Source of the DNA: Okeania sp. SIO1I7
Lineage (GTDB): Bacteria > Cyanobacteriota > Cyanobacteriia > Cyanobacteriales > Microcoleaceae
DNA length: 64,000 bases
Direction of reading: 5' to 3'
NCBI GenBank assembly: GCA_010672585.1
Contig: JAAHGF010000008.1
Location: 329,401 to 393,400 of the forward strand
The number at the start of each line of letters is the position of its first letter. The first letter of the stretch is position 1. Below the pieces are notes generated by a model, which had not been told where the DNA came from, searched no databases, and saw only the letters and a program-made list of their open reading frames with translations. Both the position numbers and the translations under genes were made by a program. Positions 26,101-35,104 of this stretch are shown here, piece by piece.

Positions 26101-28889
26101 TGGCTCGCAACAGTTTTATATTCGACTTGATATTTGGGGTTGCGACTACCTGCTACTACTTGAGTGACGCTGCTATATTCCATTTGTTGTAATTCCAGTT
26201 GAATATTTTCCCCAGAAAGTGGTTTTCCTTGAGGGTCGGTGACAATAACTTCTACCGGAAAATTTTTATTAGCATCGGCCACAAATTTACTTTTTAGACC
26301 TATTAATTTGTTACTTGGTAGGGCGGTAAAAGTTTGAGTATCTGCCACAGAAAGGTTAGATATATCTGTCACTTCCACATCTATTCGATAAGTCATTGGG
26401 TAAGGCAAGTCTTTTCCGACAGTAAATATTTGATTATCCCCACCTTTATTATCTAGCACCACATTTTTTTCCAATACATTATTAGGAATAGTCGGCGTTT
26501 CTTCCGGCCAAAACCATTGACGACCAAAGTCAAATTCTTGCCAATTTTCAGGAGTAAATTCTGTCTTTTGACGAGTCACATAATATTTAGCCTTTGCTCC
26601 TTGTACTGGAGAACCAAACAAATAATTACTTTCAGCTTCCGCCACTATTTGTTCATTAATCAAAGCAACTTCTCGATTCAGTTTTAGGTCTACCTGAAAA
26701 TTAGGCGGTTTAAATTCAGCAACGCGAAATTCTCCGTAAAATTCTATGCCATTTTCTCCCTTAGCCTCCACATTGTAATAACCCAATGACTGATTATTAT
26801 CTAGAGGAACTTCTAGAGAGAAAGTACCAAATTCATTAGTAGTCTGAGTACCTAAATTTGTCTTATTTCCATCTGGATTATTTATAGTTACTTGATAATC
26901 CATATTTTCCGCTTGTTTCAAGTTACCATTTTCCAAATAATAAGCAGCTCCAGTCAACCAAACCTTTTCCCCTGGTTGATAAAGTTCTCTATCAGAAAAA
27001 ATAGTACCCCGCGATTCAGCCTTGCCACTATCCCAACCAGAATAAATCCCATAACCATAAGTACCACTATATTCTTTCGTTCTGGCAAAAGCCCAATCTT
27101 CCTTTTCTTTGGCAATTACTAATAATTCCGGTGCTTGAGAAAAACGCCGACCATTCATACATTTTTGTAAGTCGGTCTTACTCAAACTTAGCAAACCATT
27201 TTCATCAGTTTTTCCCGTAGCACAAGCAGTAGGTTTAGGCTGAGATTTAGCATTTAATTGAGATTGATAAATTTCCACATCCGCCACAACTGGCGCACCA
27301 TTATCCAAATGATTTACCCGAATAATTCCCGACTCTGGAAACCACTGAACAAATACTCCCAAATTAGTCAGTTGTACCAATCCATAAAATCTCGGTTCCT
27401 GCCATTTTGTCTCGCCGTTTTGTACATAAGAACTCGTCCGTGCTTTTACCCCATAAGCCAACATTCCTGTCTGACCGCCTAGTTGTTCTCTGAGAGGAAC
27501 TGCTACTTCTTTAATCTGATTTTTTTCACCAGAAACAGGATAGTTTTTCCACTTTTCATTTGCTGGTAATAAATTTTTTCTATCTCTTCTGGGATAAGCC
27601 GATTCTGCGTAAACCAAATCTGTTGGTTGAACAACTTGATAAGCTGCTTTATATTCCGACTCTGGCAAATTTACTGTAGAAATATTCAGTTGTAAATCCT
27701 GACTAGAAGGAAAAATATTTAAACCAGCAGGTACCGAAAGATTTCCGACTAAATCCCCAGTTTGATAATTTAAAACAACAGGCTTTTCTAATACTTGCCC
27801 GAATTTATCTTTGAGATTAGCGCCGATAGTAATTGTATAGTTTGTATCTGGTTCTAACGCCCAAGGATTAAAACTAACAATGTTATAGTCATCATAAGCT
27901 TGAATCAGATTTTTTGTCTCTTTTGGTTGTGGTTCAATAGTAATATTTTCTACTGCTGATTCAGGTACAACACCATGATTAAATTCCAACATGGGATTAC
28001 CTTTAACAAACCTACCGCCACCCTGGGAAAATTTCAGTTCAGAAAACTCAAAAGCGGAATAAGTTTCTACTTCACTGACAAAAGGTGTTTGACTGGGTAA
28101 ATTACCTTTTACAGGTTCAATTCCCGAGTCAAATTCCAGACGATATTTAGTACCCTTTTCCAGAGTAACTTGGGGAGCGAACAAATAATTCCACCGACGG
28201 AATGAAGAGTCAAATTCTTCTGTAAAAACTTCTTCTTCCTCCTCATTAGTTTCCAATGTTTCTAAACTAACTGTCAAAGGTAAAGTTTCTGTTTCTCCTG
28301 CTGGTAAAAATTTTAAATTTTCCTCAATTGAATCTACATCCAACTCCACATTTGAAGTAAACTTTAACGTCGGATTTATATCAATTGGTTGTGGTCTTCT
28401 ATTTTGCTGCTTAGTAGTTGGTAAATTCGTCAATTTAACTGGTTCAGTATTGAAAGTCCAGGCTAAATCTTCATCTAATTGATGATTTTTTAGGTCGGAT
28501 AAACCAGCCTTCAAAGTAACCTTTACTCGCGTAGACTTTGGCAAAGACTCCGCAGGTTGAAAACCCACCATTTTCGGAGTCAAAAATCGAAATTGACCAG
28601 GTAATTCTGGAAATATTTCAAACTTTTTAAGTTTCTCCTGTTGTTCTAGAGAATCTAAAGTTTCCAAAGGAATTAAAGGCTCCTTAAACCGAATCCGAAT
28701 TTGACTTAAAAGTTCTGCCTCTCCCGTCGGACTAATTTGTTCTATCCACTCCGGTAGTGGAGGAGTAATTATTAAGTCTACCATCGGTAATTTTGCCTGT
28801 TTTGAACTTGTGTTAAAAAAACCACAAGCTGCAATGGCAAAAGCTAGGAATAATCCTAGTAAAAAATGTTTCCAATATTTGAACGCCAT
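23184..28889 (-). CDS. Alpha-2-macroglobulin family lipoprotein lacking the thioester
   Basis: A 1901-residue bacterial alpha-2-macroglobulin, a periplasmic protease trap. The lipobox LAFAIAAC places the acylated Cys near residue 22. Several MG domains follow, then the A2M family domain near 1200-1290 (KMPDDLTTWRVMTVATDGN). The helical thioester-type domain begins near 1410 and the C-terminal receptor-binding-like domain ends at 1901. Where thioester-containing homologues have CxEQ, this protein reads LPFLEPTASQLAIAS (near residue 1420): both the Cys and the Gln are missing. It would therefore trap rather than covalently bind proteases. No pbpC-type gene is adjacent. No frameshift or internal stop over 5.7 kb, so it is maintained. 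Confidence 0.92.
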   Translation of the reverse strand: MAFKYWKHFLLGLFLAFAIAACGFFNTSSKQAKLPMVDLIITPPLPEWIEQISPTGEAELLSQIRIRFKEPLIPLETLDSLEQQEKLKKFEIFPELPGQFRFLTPKMVGFQPAESLPKSTRVKVTLKAGLSDLKNHQLDEDLAWTFNTEPVKLTNLPTTKQQNRRPQPIDINPTLKFTSNVELDVDSIEENLKFLPAGETETLPLTVSLETLETNEEEEEVFTEEFDSSFRRWNYLFAPQVTLEKGTKYRLEFDSGIEPVKGNLPSQTPFVSEVETYSAFEFSELKFSQGGGRFVKGNPMLEFNHGVVPESAVENITIEPQPKETKNLIQAYDDYNIVSFNPWALEPDTNYTITIGANLKDKFGQVLEKPVVLNYQTGDLVGNLSVPAGLNIFPSSQDLQLNISTVNLPESEYKAAYQVVQPTDLVYAESAYPRRDRKNLLPANEKWKNYPVSGEKNQIKEVAVPLREQLGGQTGMLAYGVKARTSSYVQNGETKWQEPRFYGLVQLTNLGVFVQWFPESGIIRVNHLDNGAPVVADVEIYQSQLNAKSQPKPTACATGKTDENGLLSLSKTDLQKCMNGRRFSQAPELLVIAKEKEDWAFARTKEYSGTYGYGIYSGWDSGKAESRGTIFSDRELYQPGEKVWLTGAAYYLENGNLKQAENMDYQVTINNPDGNKTNLGTQTTNEFGTFSLEVPLDNNQSLGYYNVEAKGENGIEFYGEFRVAEFKPPNFQVDLKLNREVALINEQIVAEAESNYLFGSPVQGAKAKYYVTRQKTEFTPENWQEFDFGRQWFWPEETPTIPNNVLEKNVVLDNKGGDNQIFTVGKDLPYPMTYRIDVEVTDISNLSVADTQTFTALPSNKLIGLKSKFVADANKNFPVEVIVTDPQGKPLSGENIQLELQQMEYSSVTQVVAGSRNPKYQVEYKTVASQKVRSGNKPKTVNLTPPESGSYRIRANFANAENDITGTDIQIWATGANRVYWGGRNEDRLEIKLDKDTYKPGETATALIQSPYPEGELYFAVVRDKPLYEKIVKVTGGAPEIQFQVTEDMLPNAAVEAVLVRQGQPLAEVEPGTVENLMKVGFTPFKINLADKYLNVEVTPQRPEAQPGAMQTVELAVKNNQGQPTKGQFTVMVVNEAVLQLSGHRPPDLVETVYAEQPISTTFNDNRPEVQMEAMSSALRKGWGYGGGISSAASSTRIRTDFQSLAYYNGSVITDNKGKATVTFKMPDDLTTWRVMTVATDGNLHFGNGEATFVTTQPLMLNPVLPQFARIGDKFEGGVTVTNNTGKKGNIKIDGEVSQNILFAENSQTTQIFQTSTDSGTNAYRFPMEAKQAGEAKVQFTTDLNNLNTDGFEISLPVQSLAASESVVESGTTDSQIQIPLNITENVMPDVGGLEISMASTLIPEITAPAKAVLKKDQLPFLEPTASQLAIASNLEILGEKYQQAFVDFNPEQQAKQALEKLEKLQLPDGGFGYYPGWEKSNPYLTPYAAEAIAQAKKAFPDLVNGEMVSSLRNYLNNILADPGKDEYCSEQLCKNQVRLDVLMALSELGDTRNSFLSDIYQQREKLSQVDQIKLARYISTFPKWRKQSAEMYNEIQESVYETGRSATLNIPQTWGWMNSTTASQAQALRLFITRDAKPEILDRLLQSLLNLRRDGTWRTTYDNAEALKALVTYSNTQPAPPNFVATAKLSGKQLDADRFQGYENPNLSLNVAMDGLPKGESDLVLEKSGEGKLHYLVEYSYRLPGNQPGRYNGLRVAREIRLANETSVLQRMDLSEVASPLDVSAGQVFDIGIEVITDRSVDHVIIRDPLPAGLEAVDTSFQTATSAVKAKADSWQIGYPQIYRDRVEAYADRLNPGVYTLHYLVRSVTPGTFIWPGAEARLQYAPEEFGRSATATLVVK

Positions 28890-28934
28890 ATTTGTTTGAT
28901 TTGAGGATAGTTTTTACCTACAATTATTGTAAGC

Positions 28935-29160
28935 ATTTCCTACGGAATGCTGCGCAAACAGCAGTCAGCTATCAGCTATCAGCTTTATTACCTTTAGTGG
29001 ACAATTTAAGCTCGTTGTTCTTGTACTTCAATTCTTTGTTTAAAAATGTAATAGAAGTTAAGCAAATGCTTGCTTCATTCATTAAAAGCCTGAATGCGAG
29101 AGCATTCCACACCGAAGAGCTGACCGCTAAGAGCTGTTTGCGCAGCATTCCGCAGGAAAT
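28935..29160. repeat. Inverted-repeat element, ATTTCCTACGGAATGCTGCG ends
   Basis: Left arm atttcctacggaatgctgcg continuing caaacagc; right arm gctgtttgcgcagcattccg continuing caggaaat. They form imperfect terminal inverted repeats of about 28 bp around TCAGCTA microsatellite and unrelated filler. A fragment of the same arm is at about 18378-18400. Confidence 0.65.
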
Positions 29161-29224
29161 ACTTACCAATTATTATACATCTCCGAAAAAGATATAGACT
29201 TTTTGTAACAGTAGGGAACAGGGA

Positions 29225-30480
29225 AATCGCTGAGTTGAGGGAGATTAATGTTTGATTTATCTATTGTCCAATAGTTATTTTTATTTATATACAGTCACAC
29301 TCAAGCGATAGAACATCCGTTCCGCTTCACGATCGCTCAGTTTCAGGAGATGGATGTTTGATTTAACTATTGTCCAATAGTTATGTTTGATTTATATACA
29401 GTCAACAGAAGCGATCGCTCAGTTTCAGGAGATTAATGTTTGATTTAACTATTGTCCAATAGTTATTTTGATTTATATATAGTCAACAGAAGCGATAGAA
29501 CATCCGTTCCGCTTCACGATCGCTGAGTTTCGGCAGATTAATGTTTGATTTAACTATTGTCCAATAGTTATTTTTATAGTCAACAGAAGCGATCGCTGAG
29601 TTTCGGCAGATTAATGTTTGATTTAACTATTGTCCAATAGTTATTTTTATAGTCAACAGAAGCGATCGCTGAGTTTCGGCAGATTAATGTTTGATTTAAC
29701 TATTGTCCAATAGTTATTTTTATTTATATAGAACCCATTTGAGGTCTATATAATTATGGTAGTCAAGTCTTTTCGCGCATCAATATTTGAGGAAAAATCA
29801 TCTCAAGGAGTGTTGAATTTTTTGTATTATCTCTCCCCATATCTTCCCTCCTGTCTCCTGTCTCCTAACTCCTAGCTAAAAAAACTTGATATTTATGAAG
29901 ATACCAAATGGGTTCTATACAGTCACAGGATTCGCGATCGCTCAGTCTCAGCAGATGGATGTTTGATTTAACTATTGTCCAATAGTTATTTTGATTTATA
30001 TATAGTCAACAGAAGCGATAGAACATCCGTTCCGCTTCACGATCGCTCAGTCTCAGCAGATGGATGTTTGATTTAACTATTGTCCAATAGTTATTTTGAT
30101 TTATATATAGTCAACAGAAGCGATAGAACATCCGTTCCGCTTCACGATCGCTCAGTCTCAGCAGATGGATGTTTGATTTAACTATTGTCCAATAGTTATT
30201 TTGATTTATATATAGTCAACAGAAGCGATCGCTCAGTCTCAGGAGATTAATGTTTGATTTATCTATTGTCCAATAGTTATTTTTATATATAGTCAACAGA
30301 AGCGATAGAACATCCGTTCCGTTTCACGATCGCTGAGTTTCGGCAGATTAATGTTTGATTTAACTATTGTCCAATAGTTATTTTTATATATATACAGTCA
30401 CAGGAAAGCGAACCCTCAGTTGAGGGAGATGGATATTTGATTTATCTATTGTCCAATAGTTATGTTTATTTATATACAGT
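29225..30480. repeat. Twelve-copy array around a perfect palindrome
   Basis: Twelve units of 73-120 bp, each carrying CTATTGTCCAATAG; most extend it to AACTATTGTCCAATAGTT. Cores start at 29261, 29367, 29449, 29554, 29627, 29700, 29972, 30077, 30182, 30263, 30364 and 30446. Each is preceded by a tgtttgattta-type block and followed by ttatttttatttatata and agtca(c/a)a. Spacers contain HIP1 sites, five of them interrupted by a 24-bp insert. A separate element interrupts the array at 29727-29919. No open reading frame spans it. Confidence 0.9.
29727..29919. mobile_element. TATAGAACCC-ended miniature element inside the array
   Basis: Ends tatagaacccatttg and caaatgggttctata, 15-bp perfect inverted repeats. 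Removing it while keeping one TATA restores the array spacer (tttatatacagtca), so a TA target duplication of the mariner/Tc1-like kind is likely. The interior has GTCTCCT microsatellite. Confidence 0.75.
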
Positions 30481-30491
30481 GCGTAAGTCCT

Positions 30492-30762
30492 GATATATAG
30501 CAAACAAATAATTAGACCATAATATCATCAGTTATTGTTGGGTTGCGCTATCGCTTAACCCAACCTACAAAGACTAACTCAATAGATAACAATTAAAAGT
30601 AGAGTAGGTTGGGTTGAGGGACGTTAGCGCTAGCTTATCCGTAGGATAAACCCAACAACTCTATTAAGATATATAGCAAACAAATAATTAGACCATAATA
30701 TCATCAGTTATTGTTGGGTTGCGCTATCGCTTAACCCAACCTACAAAGACTAACTCAATAGA
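30492..30762. repeat. 95-bp direct repeat pair with TTGGGTT arms
   Basis: 30492-30586 and 30668-30762 are identical over 95 bp. Each contains gttgggttgcgctatcgctt followed by aacccaacctac, an inverted repeat. The 81 bp between carry the reverse arm (gtaggttgggttgaggg...aacccaacaa). The second copy ends 5 bp before the stop of the phytase-like gene. The same TTGTTGGGTT/AACCCAACCTAC family is at 59340-59450, 59935-59985 and 60650-60740. Confidence 0.8.
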
Positions 30763-30766
30763 AATA

Positions 30767-33700
30767 TTATCTAATTACGAAATCCTCTGCTGATATAGTT
30801 GGAGTACCAGTCAAAGTTGCAAACTGACCGCCATCTCCAAAACCACTATCGCTGCCATTAGCATTGTAGAATAAAGCACCATTACTAGAATTGTAGACAA
30901 CGATCGCTTCACTACTAGCAGCACCACCGTTGCTTTCTACTATTGCAAATTCATCCCCAATATCTTCACCCGCAGTAGTAGTAATTTCTGTGAAAGTAGT
31001 TAAGTCAAGCAGAATTAAATCTAAGTCTGGGTTAAAGTCTGTAATTTCATCTATCCCTAAACTCGCCTGACTAAACTCATCATTAGCAGCAAAAATAAAG
31101 CGGTCGATACTTGCTCCACCAGTGAGAATATCGTTACCCGCACCACCATTGAGACGATCGCGACCTTGACCACCACTGAGAGTATCTTCTCCACTACCTC
31201 CTAACATCCGGTCATTACCAAGACGCCCGATTAAATTATCATCTCCATTATTGCCAAAGATAATATCGCTTCCCAAACCACCATTAACGCGGTCATCACC
31301 ATCTCCACCACTAAGGCGGTCATTACCACGGTTGCCATTAATATCATCCTCACCACCAAAACCACTGAGAGTATCATTACCAGCAAGACCATCAACATTA
31401 TCGTTACCCGTACCACCTTCGAGGCTATCATCACCTGGAGTTCCTGGAATATCCTGGTTTGGGCTAAACTCATAAACAGTAGTAGTACCACTTATTTCAT
31501 TAGCAACTACTAATAACGCCTCCCCATTCGGACTATCTTCTGGAGAAATAAACTGAAACCCTTCTGGTCCTAAGTCCCCCGCTGCTGATAGTTGCTCTGG
31601 GGTAGGGTCTGGGTCTCCATCAGCATCAGTGTCGAACTCAACAGAGAAGTCGCGGTTAGGAATGTATTGCACAAAATCAGGACTGGTGGGGTTGCTGACA
31701 TCATAAACCATAATCCCCCCTGTACGTTCCAGACCAACAAAAGTATAGGTTTTATCGCCTAAAACTCCTGTGGTTATAGCTTCGGGTTCAGGACCACTAT
31801 TGTCGCTACGATCGTCAAAAGTATTTTCGTCTCGGTTTGAGTTAAAGTTCTCTGGAATTAGCTCTGCAGTTTCTCGTTCAATACTATCACCACTGTTGAA
31901 GACTAAATTGCCCGCAGCATCCCAAATACTGAAAGACCGACCGCCATTAGCAAAAATTTGGTCGTAGTCGCCATCACCATCAATATCCCCATCTTCCGTT
32001 GTCACTGTTAGACGACCAATAGCAGCATCATCTTCTAGTGCAGCAACATCAAAAACATCAGGATCGAGTACATATTCATCATCTCCTACCCGTGCTTCTT
32101 CATCCAGAGCGTCATAACCTCTGGCATCTCCTTCATCTGCTGTGACATAATAGGTCTCACCTTCTATCACAAAGGAAGCAATACTATCTGGTTGCAATAA
32201 CCCAAAAACAGGCCAGTTACCTAAATTGATACCACTGTCGCGATCGCTAGGGTCAATTTGATTACTTTCTGAAAAATCAATTAGACCCAAAACTACTGGA
32301 ACTGGTTCTGGGTTGAGAGGAACAGTACCATCAACAGGAATTTCTTCATCTAGGAGACCGAAGTCATTGTCGTTTAGTACCGCTAGTCGTCCATCTGGTA
32401 AAAGTGATAAACCTTCTGGTTTGTCTCCTGCTAAGTAACCAAGGGAGGGTAGGTTAGTTATCTTGGTTTTGTTAACTGGTTGGATGTCTAATTCTGCTAA
32501 CTCATCTGCATTTAATTGTTCTAGAGTTGTGTCTTCTGGTAAACTTGGCGCACCATCAGCGAGTAAGTTAGTTGCTCCTTTGAGGTCAATTTCAAATATA
32601 AATTTTTTGCCTGTAGCAGTGGTAGAAGAGTCTCGCTCTAGAATATAAAATGTGTCAGCATCAGCATCATAAACAGCATCACCAATTTTATCAACTAATA
32701 GACTACCATTATCTGGGTCTATAGTCGGTTTTTCTAGCAGGTAGACATATTCTGCTACGGGTTCTCCAGTCTCTGGGTCGATACCTAACATCCGAATAAC
32801 GCTGGAGTCGTCAGATGCAGTGCGATCGGGATTTGCTAAAGGTGTTTGAATAAAGCTGTAGAGAATATCTTCATCTGTATCCAGCGCAATGGCTTCAAAA
32901 CCACGGTTGCGACGACGGTTAGAATATTCTGCGGGTAGGGTTTCTTTGCCAAAGGTTCCCTCTGTTTCTCCTGCATCTGCTGCTGTTCCTTCCGGTACAA
33001 AGCGGTCAATGAGTGACCCATCAACATCAAAGTGGTAGATGGCGGGGCGATATTCGTCTACAGTCCAGTATGTACCATCATCATTGATAACAATACCTTC
33101 GAGGTCTGCACCAAAGGGGTCGTATTCTAGGGGGTTGCCAAATAGGTCTACAGGTTCTTCATCTATTCCTGGAATGTTCGGTAAACCTGTGATGGGAGTT
33201 GTACCATCTTCCCTGTTTAGGAGAATTTCTTCAGTAATTTCAATATCGCCACTGTCTTCATCTAGTGTAAAGCGAACAATTCTAACTTGATAGTCTGGCA
33301 GAGCAAATGGTCTTTCGTTGGCATCGTCATCATCTACGTCTGTAGGTGCGCCATTGGGTCCGCGGTCGGGTACGGTGACAAATTGTAGGTTGCCGTCATC
33401 GTCTGTACCTTCATACCATAGTCCAGATAAACCACCCAGGAGAATTTCCTGACCCCCTTCGGTTGTACCCAAAACTGGCAGGTCGGAAAATTCAAATTGT
33501 GTCAGGGAGGGAAGACCGCGACTGTAGTCTTTTGCTCCCAATGGCAGAACATCTACAATGTTGGCATTTTCAATATCTACTACTGCTATAGCATTATTTT
33601 CTTGCAGAGTGACAAATGCTGTGGTGTCGTTACCATCTACAGCAATAAATTCTGGTTCGAGGTCTTTAGCTGCATTTGACCCAGGACCGTAGATCCGAAC

Positions 33701-34249
33701 GCCTTTGTTACGCAATTCTTCTTCCCGACCATTGAAAGCAGTAAAATCAGCGGTAGAGACGTCTGCCTGAGTTAAATTTTCTACTCCACCAGAAATGTCG
33801 ATAATACTAACGGAACCTTCTGGGTCGTTGCTGTAGTCATCGTTGGGTTCTCCTTCGTTTGCTACTAGCACCTTTGTGCCATCGGAGGTAAAGGTGAGCA
33901 TATCTGGTAATGCACCCACAGTTACTTGGTTGAGAGTATTGCCATCTGCATCGAAGAAGGCAACAGTCCCTGGGTCTTGTGTGTTGTTAGCTTCAACTGC
34001 TACTGCTACAATACCATCGTCATTCACTGCAACACTATTAGCAACTGCGCCAAAGGAGGAAGCATTAATTTGATCTATTAAATTGGGGTTAGTAGGATCG
34101 CTAATATCTAATACATCAATAGTTGCCTCATTTGCATTGACAACAAACACTCTTTGTGTATTGGGGTCGTAAGCTGGAATTTCGGCAGCACTTTCATCAA
34201 AAACACCTGTTTCATAAGTACCTAATGGTCGGAGTTGTGGGTCAGTCAT
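30767..34249 (-). CDS. RTX protein: choice-of-anchor I with inserted phytase-like esterase
   Basis: A 1160-residue, very acidic secreted protein. Residues 1-245 are a choice-of-anchor I propeller half (LGTYETGVFDESAAEIPAYD, then FVVNANEATIDVLDISDP). At about 245-655 there is an esterase-like-activity-of-phytase domain (LLGGLSGLWYEG...VPDRGPNGAPTD, FGADLEGIVINDDGTYW, NRGFEAIALD). The propeller then resumes (SGINLGNWPVFGLLQPDSIA, YYVTADEGDARGYD) to about 930. Calcium-binding GGxGxDxL nonapeptides occupy about 936-1050, and a C-terminal FIFAANDEF/ITDFNPDLDLILLD segment closes the protein. There is no Sec signal; RTX repeats and this tail indicate type I secretion. It may act on organic phosphate or other esters at the cell surface. 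No T1SS genes are in the window. Confidence 0.88.
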   Translation of the reverse strand: MTDPQLRPLGTYETGVFDESAAEIPAYDPNTQRVFVVNANEATIDVLDISDPTNPNLIDQINASSFGAVANSVAVNDDGIVAVAVEANNTQDPGTVAFFDADGNTLNQVTVGALPDMLTFTSDGTKVLVANEGEPNDDYSNDPEGSVSIIDISGGVENLTQADVSTADFTAFNGREEELRNKGVRIYGPGSNAAKDLEPEFIAVDGNDTTAFVTLQENNAIAVVDIENANIVDVLPLGAKDYSRGLPSLTQFEFSDLPVLGTTEGGQEILLGGLSGLWYEGTDDDGNLQFVTVPDRGPNGAPTDVDDDDANERPFALPDYQVRIVRFTLDEDSGDIEITEEILLNREDGTTPITGLPNIPGIDEEPVDLFGNPLEYDPFGADLEGIVINDDGTYWTVDEYRPAIYHFDVDGSLIDRFVPEGTAADAGETEGTFGKETLPAEYSNRRRNRGFEAIALDTDEDILYSFIQTPLANPDRTASDDSSVIRMLGIDPETGEPVAEYVYLLEKPTIDPDNGSLLVDKIGDAVYDADADTFYILERDSSTTATGKKFIFEIDLKGATNLLADGAPSLPEDTTLEQLNADELAELDIQPVNKTKITNLPSLGYLAGDKPEGLSLLPDGRLAVLNDNDFGLLDEEIPVDGTVPLNPEPVPVVLGLIDFSESNQIDPSDRDSGINLGNWPVFGLLQPDSIASFVIEGETYYVTADEGDARGYDALDEEARVGDDEYVLDPDVFDVAALEDDAAIGRLTVTTEDGDIDGDGDYDQIFANGGRSFSIWDAAGNLVFNSGDSIERETAELIPENFNSNRDENTFDDRSDNSGPEPEAITTGVLGDKTYTFVGLERTGGIMVYDVSNPTSPDFVQYIPNRDFSVEFDTDADGDPDPTPEQLSAAGDLGPEGFQFISPEDSPNGEALLVVANEISGTTTVYEFSPNQDIPGTPGDDSLEGGTGNDNVDGLAGNDTLSGFGGEDDINGNRGNDRLSGGDGDDRVNGGLGSDIIFGNNGDDNLIGRLGNDRMLGGSGEDTLSGGQGRDRLNGGAGNDILTGGASIDRFIFAANDEFSQASLGIDEITDFNPDLDLILLDLTTFTEITTTAGEDIGDEFAIVESNGGAASSEAIVVYNSSNGALFYNANGSDSGFGDGGQFATLTGTPTISAEDFVIR

Positions 34250-34458
34250 TAATCTTCCTAGTTCTATATATGTTTAATGGATCGATTGTATACTAACAGT
34301 TTCACTTTAAGATAAGTTTAAATAGTCATAATTAATTAAAAGTAAAACTTTGCTCTTAAACACATAATTAAGGAATTGTCAACTATGATGGCGATCGCGT
34401 AGTTAAGTAATTCTAGTTGATTCTAGAACTTAATCTTAGGAATCATGTAAAAATAATT

Positions 34459-34636
34459 GGCGTTGGTGAAGCACGTGTATGATATTAATCTTAATGATTT
34501 AGGAGTCAACCCACCCCTAGCCCCTCCCCCTCCCAGGAGGGAGACTGAGTCAGGAGGAAAGAAAGAAGAAGAAAGAGAAAGTTTTTTGTTTACGCTCCTA
34601 TGCGGACAGGATATCATACCTCTTTTCACCAACGCC
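34459..34636. repeat. Miniature element, GGCGTTGGTGAA ends
   Basis: Terminal inverted repeats ttggcgttggtgaa and ttcaccaacgccaa. The interior has CCCCTCCCCCTCCCAGGAGG tracts and an internal pgatatcatacc/ATATCATG-type end. A half element with the same right end and the following atatcatgtctggataagag sequence is at 53652-53735, mirroring 34625-34720 here. Confidence 0.7.
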
Positions 34637-34755
34637 AAATAATTTATATCATGTCCGGATAAGAGCGTGATTAAACTCCATTCCGCTCTGCGTTAACGCA
34701 GTTTTGCGCCAGCAAACAAAAAAACTTTCTCCTTTTCCTCCTCTTTATTCTTCTT

Positions 34756-35104
34756 TACCGAATAATTAATAATTAAATAATTAAATAATTAAATAATCAG
34801 GACTTACGCAAAGGAACTATTTATAGAGTACTTGTACTATTGGACAATAGTTTTGAGCACTATATATAGCGTATCTGCGTAAGTCCTAATAATTAAACAA
34901 TTCGGCTTACTCTGCCTCCCCTTTCAAGGGGAAAAAAGCGGTCGTTAGCGTTTGCGATAGCATTCCGTAAGGAAAGCTTCCCGTAGGGTGGGATGGCTCC
35001 GAAACCTGCGCTGTCCGACCATCGACTAAGAGAATAAATTTTTTCCTTATTTGTCAATCCTCTCCCTTTTAGGGAGAGGTAATTATCAATTATCCATTAA
35101 TGAA
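34756..35104. repeat. AATTATT-type repeat with nested AGGACTTACGCA element
   Basis: An outer repeat (accgaataattaataattaa ... ccattaatgaa) is interrupted at 34799-34887 by an 89-bp element with ends aggacttacgca and tgcgtaagtcct. The inner element has a twin of the same length at 57661-57749. Its centre is ctattggacaatag, the reverse complement of the core of the 29-30 kb array. Confidence 0.8.

Noticed and set aside
29225-30480. CRISPR array
   Set aside because: Units are 73-120 bp, spacers are homologous to one another, the conserved core is a perfect palindrome of 18 bp, and no cas gene is nearby.
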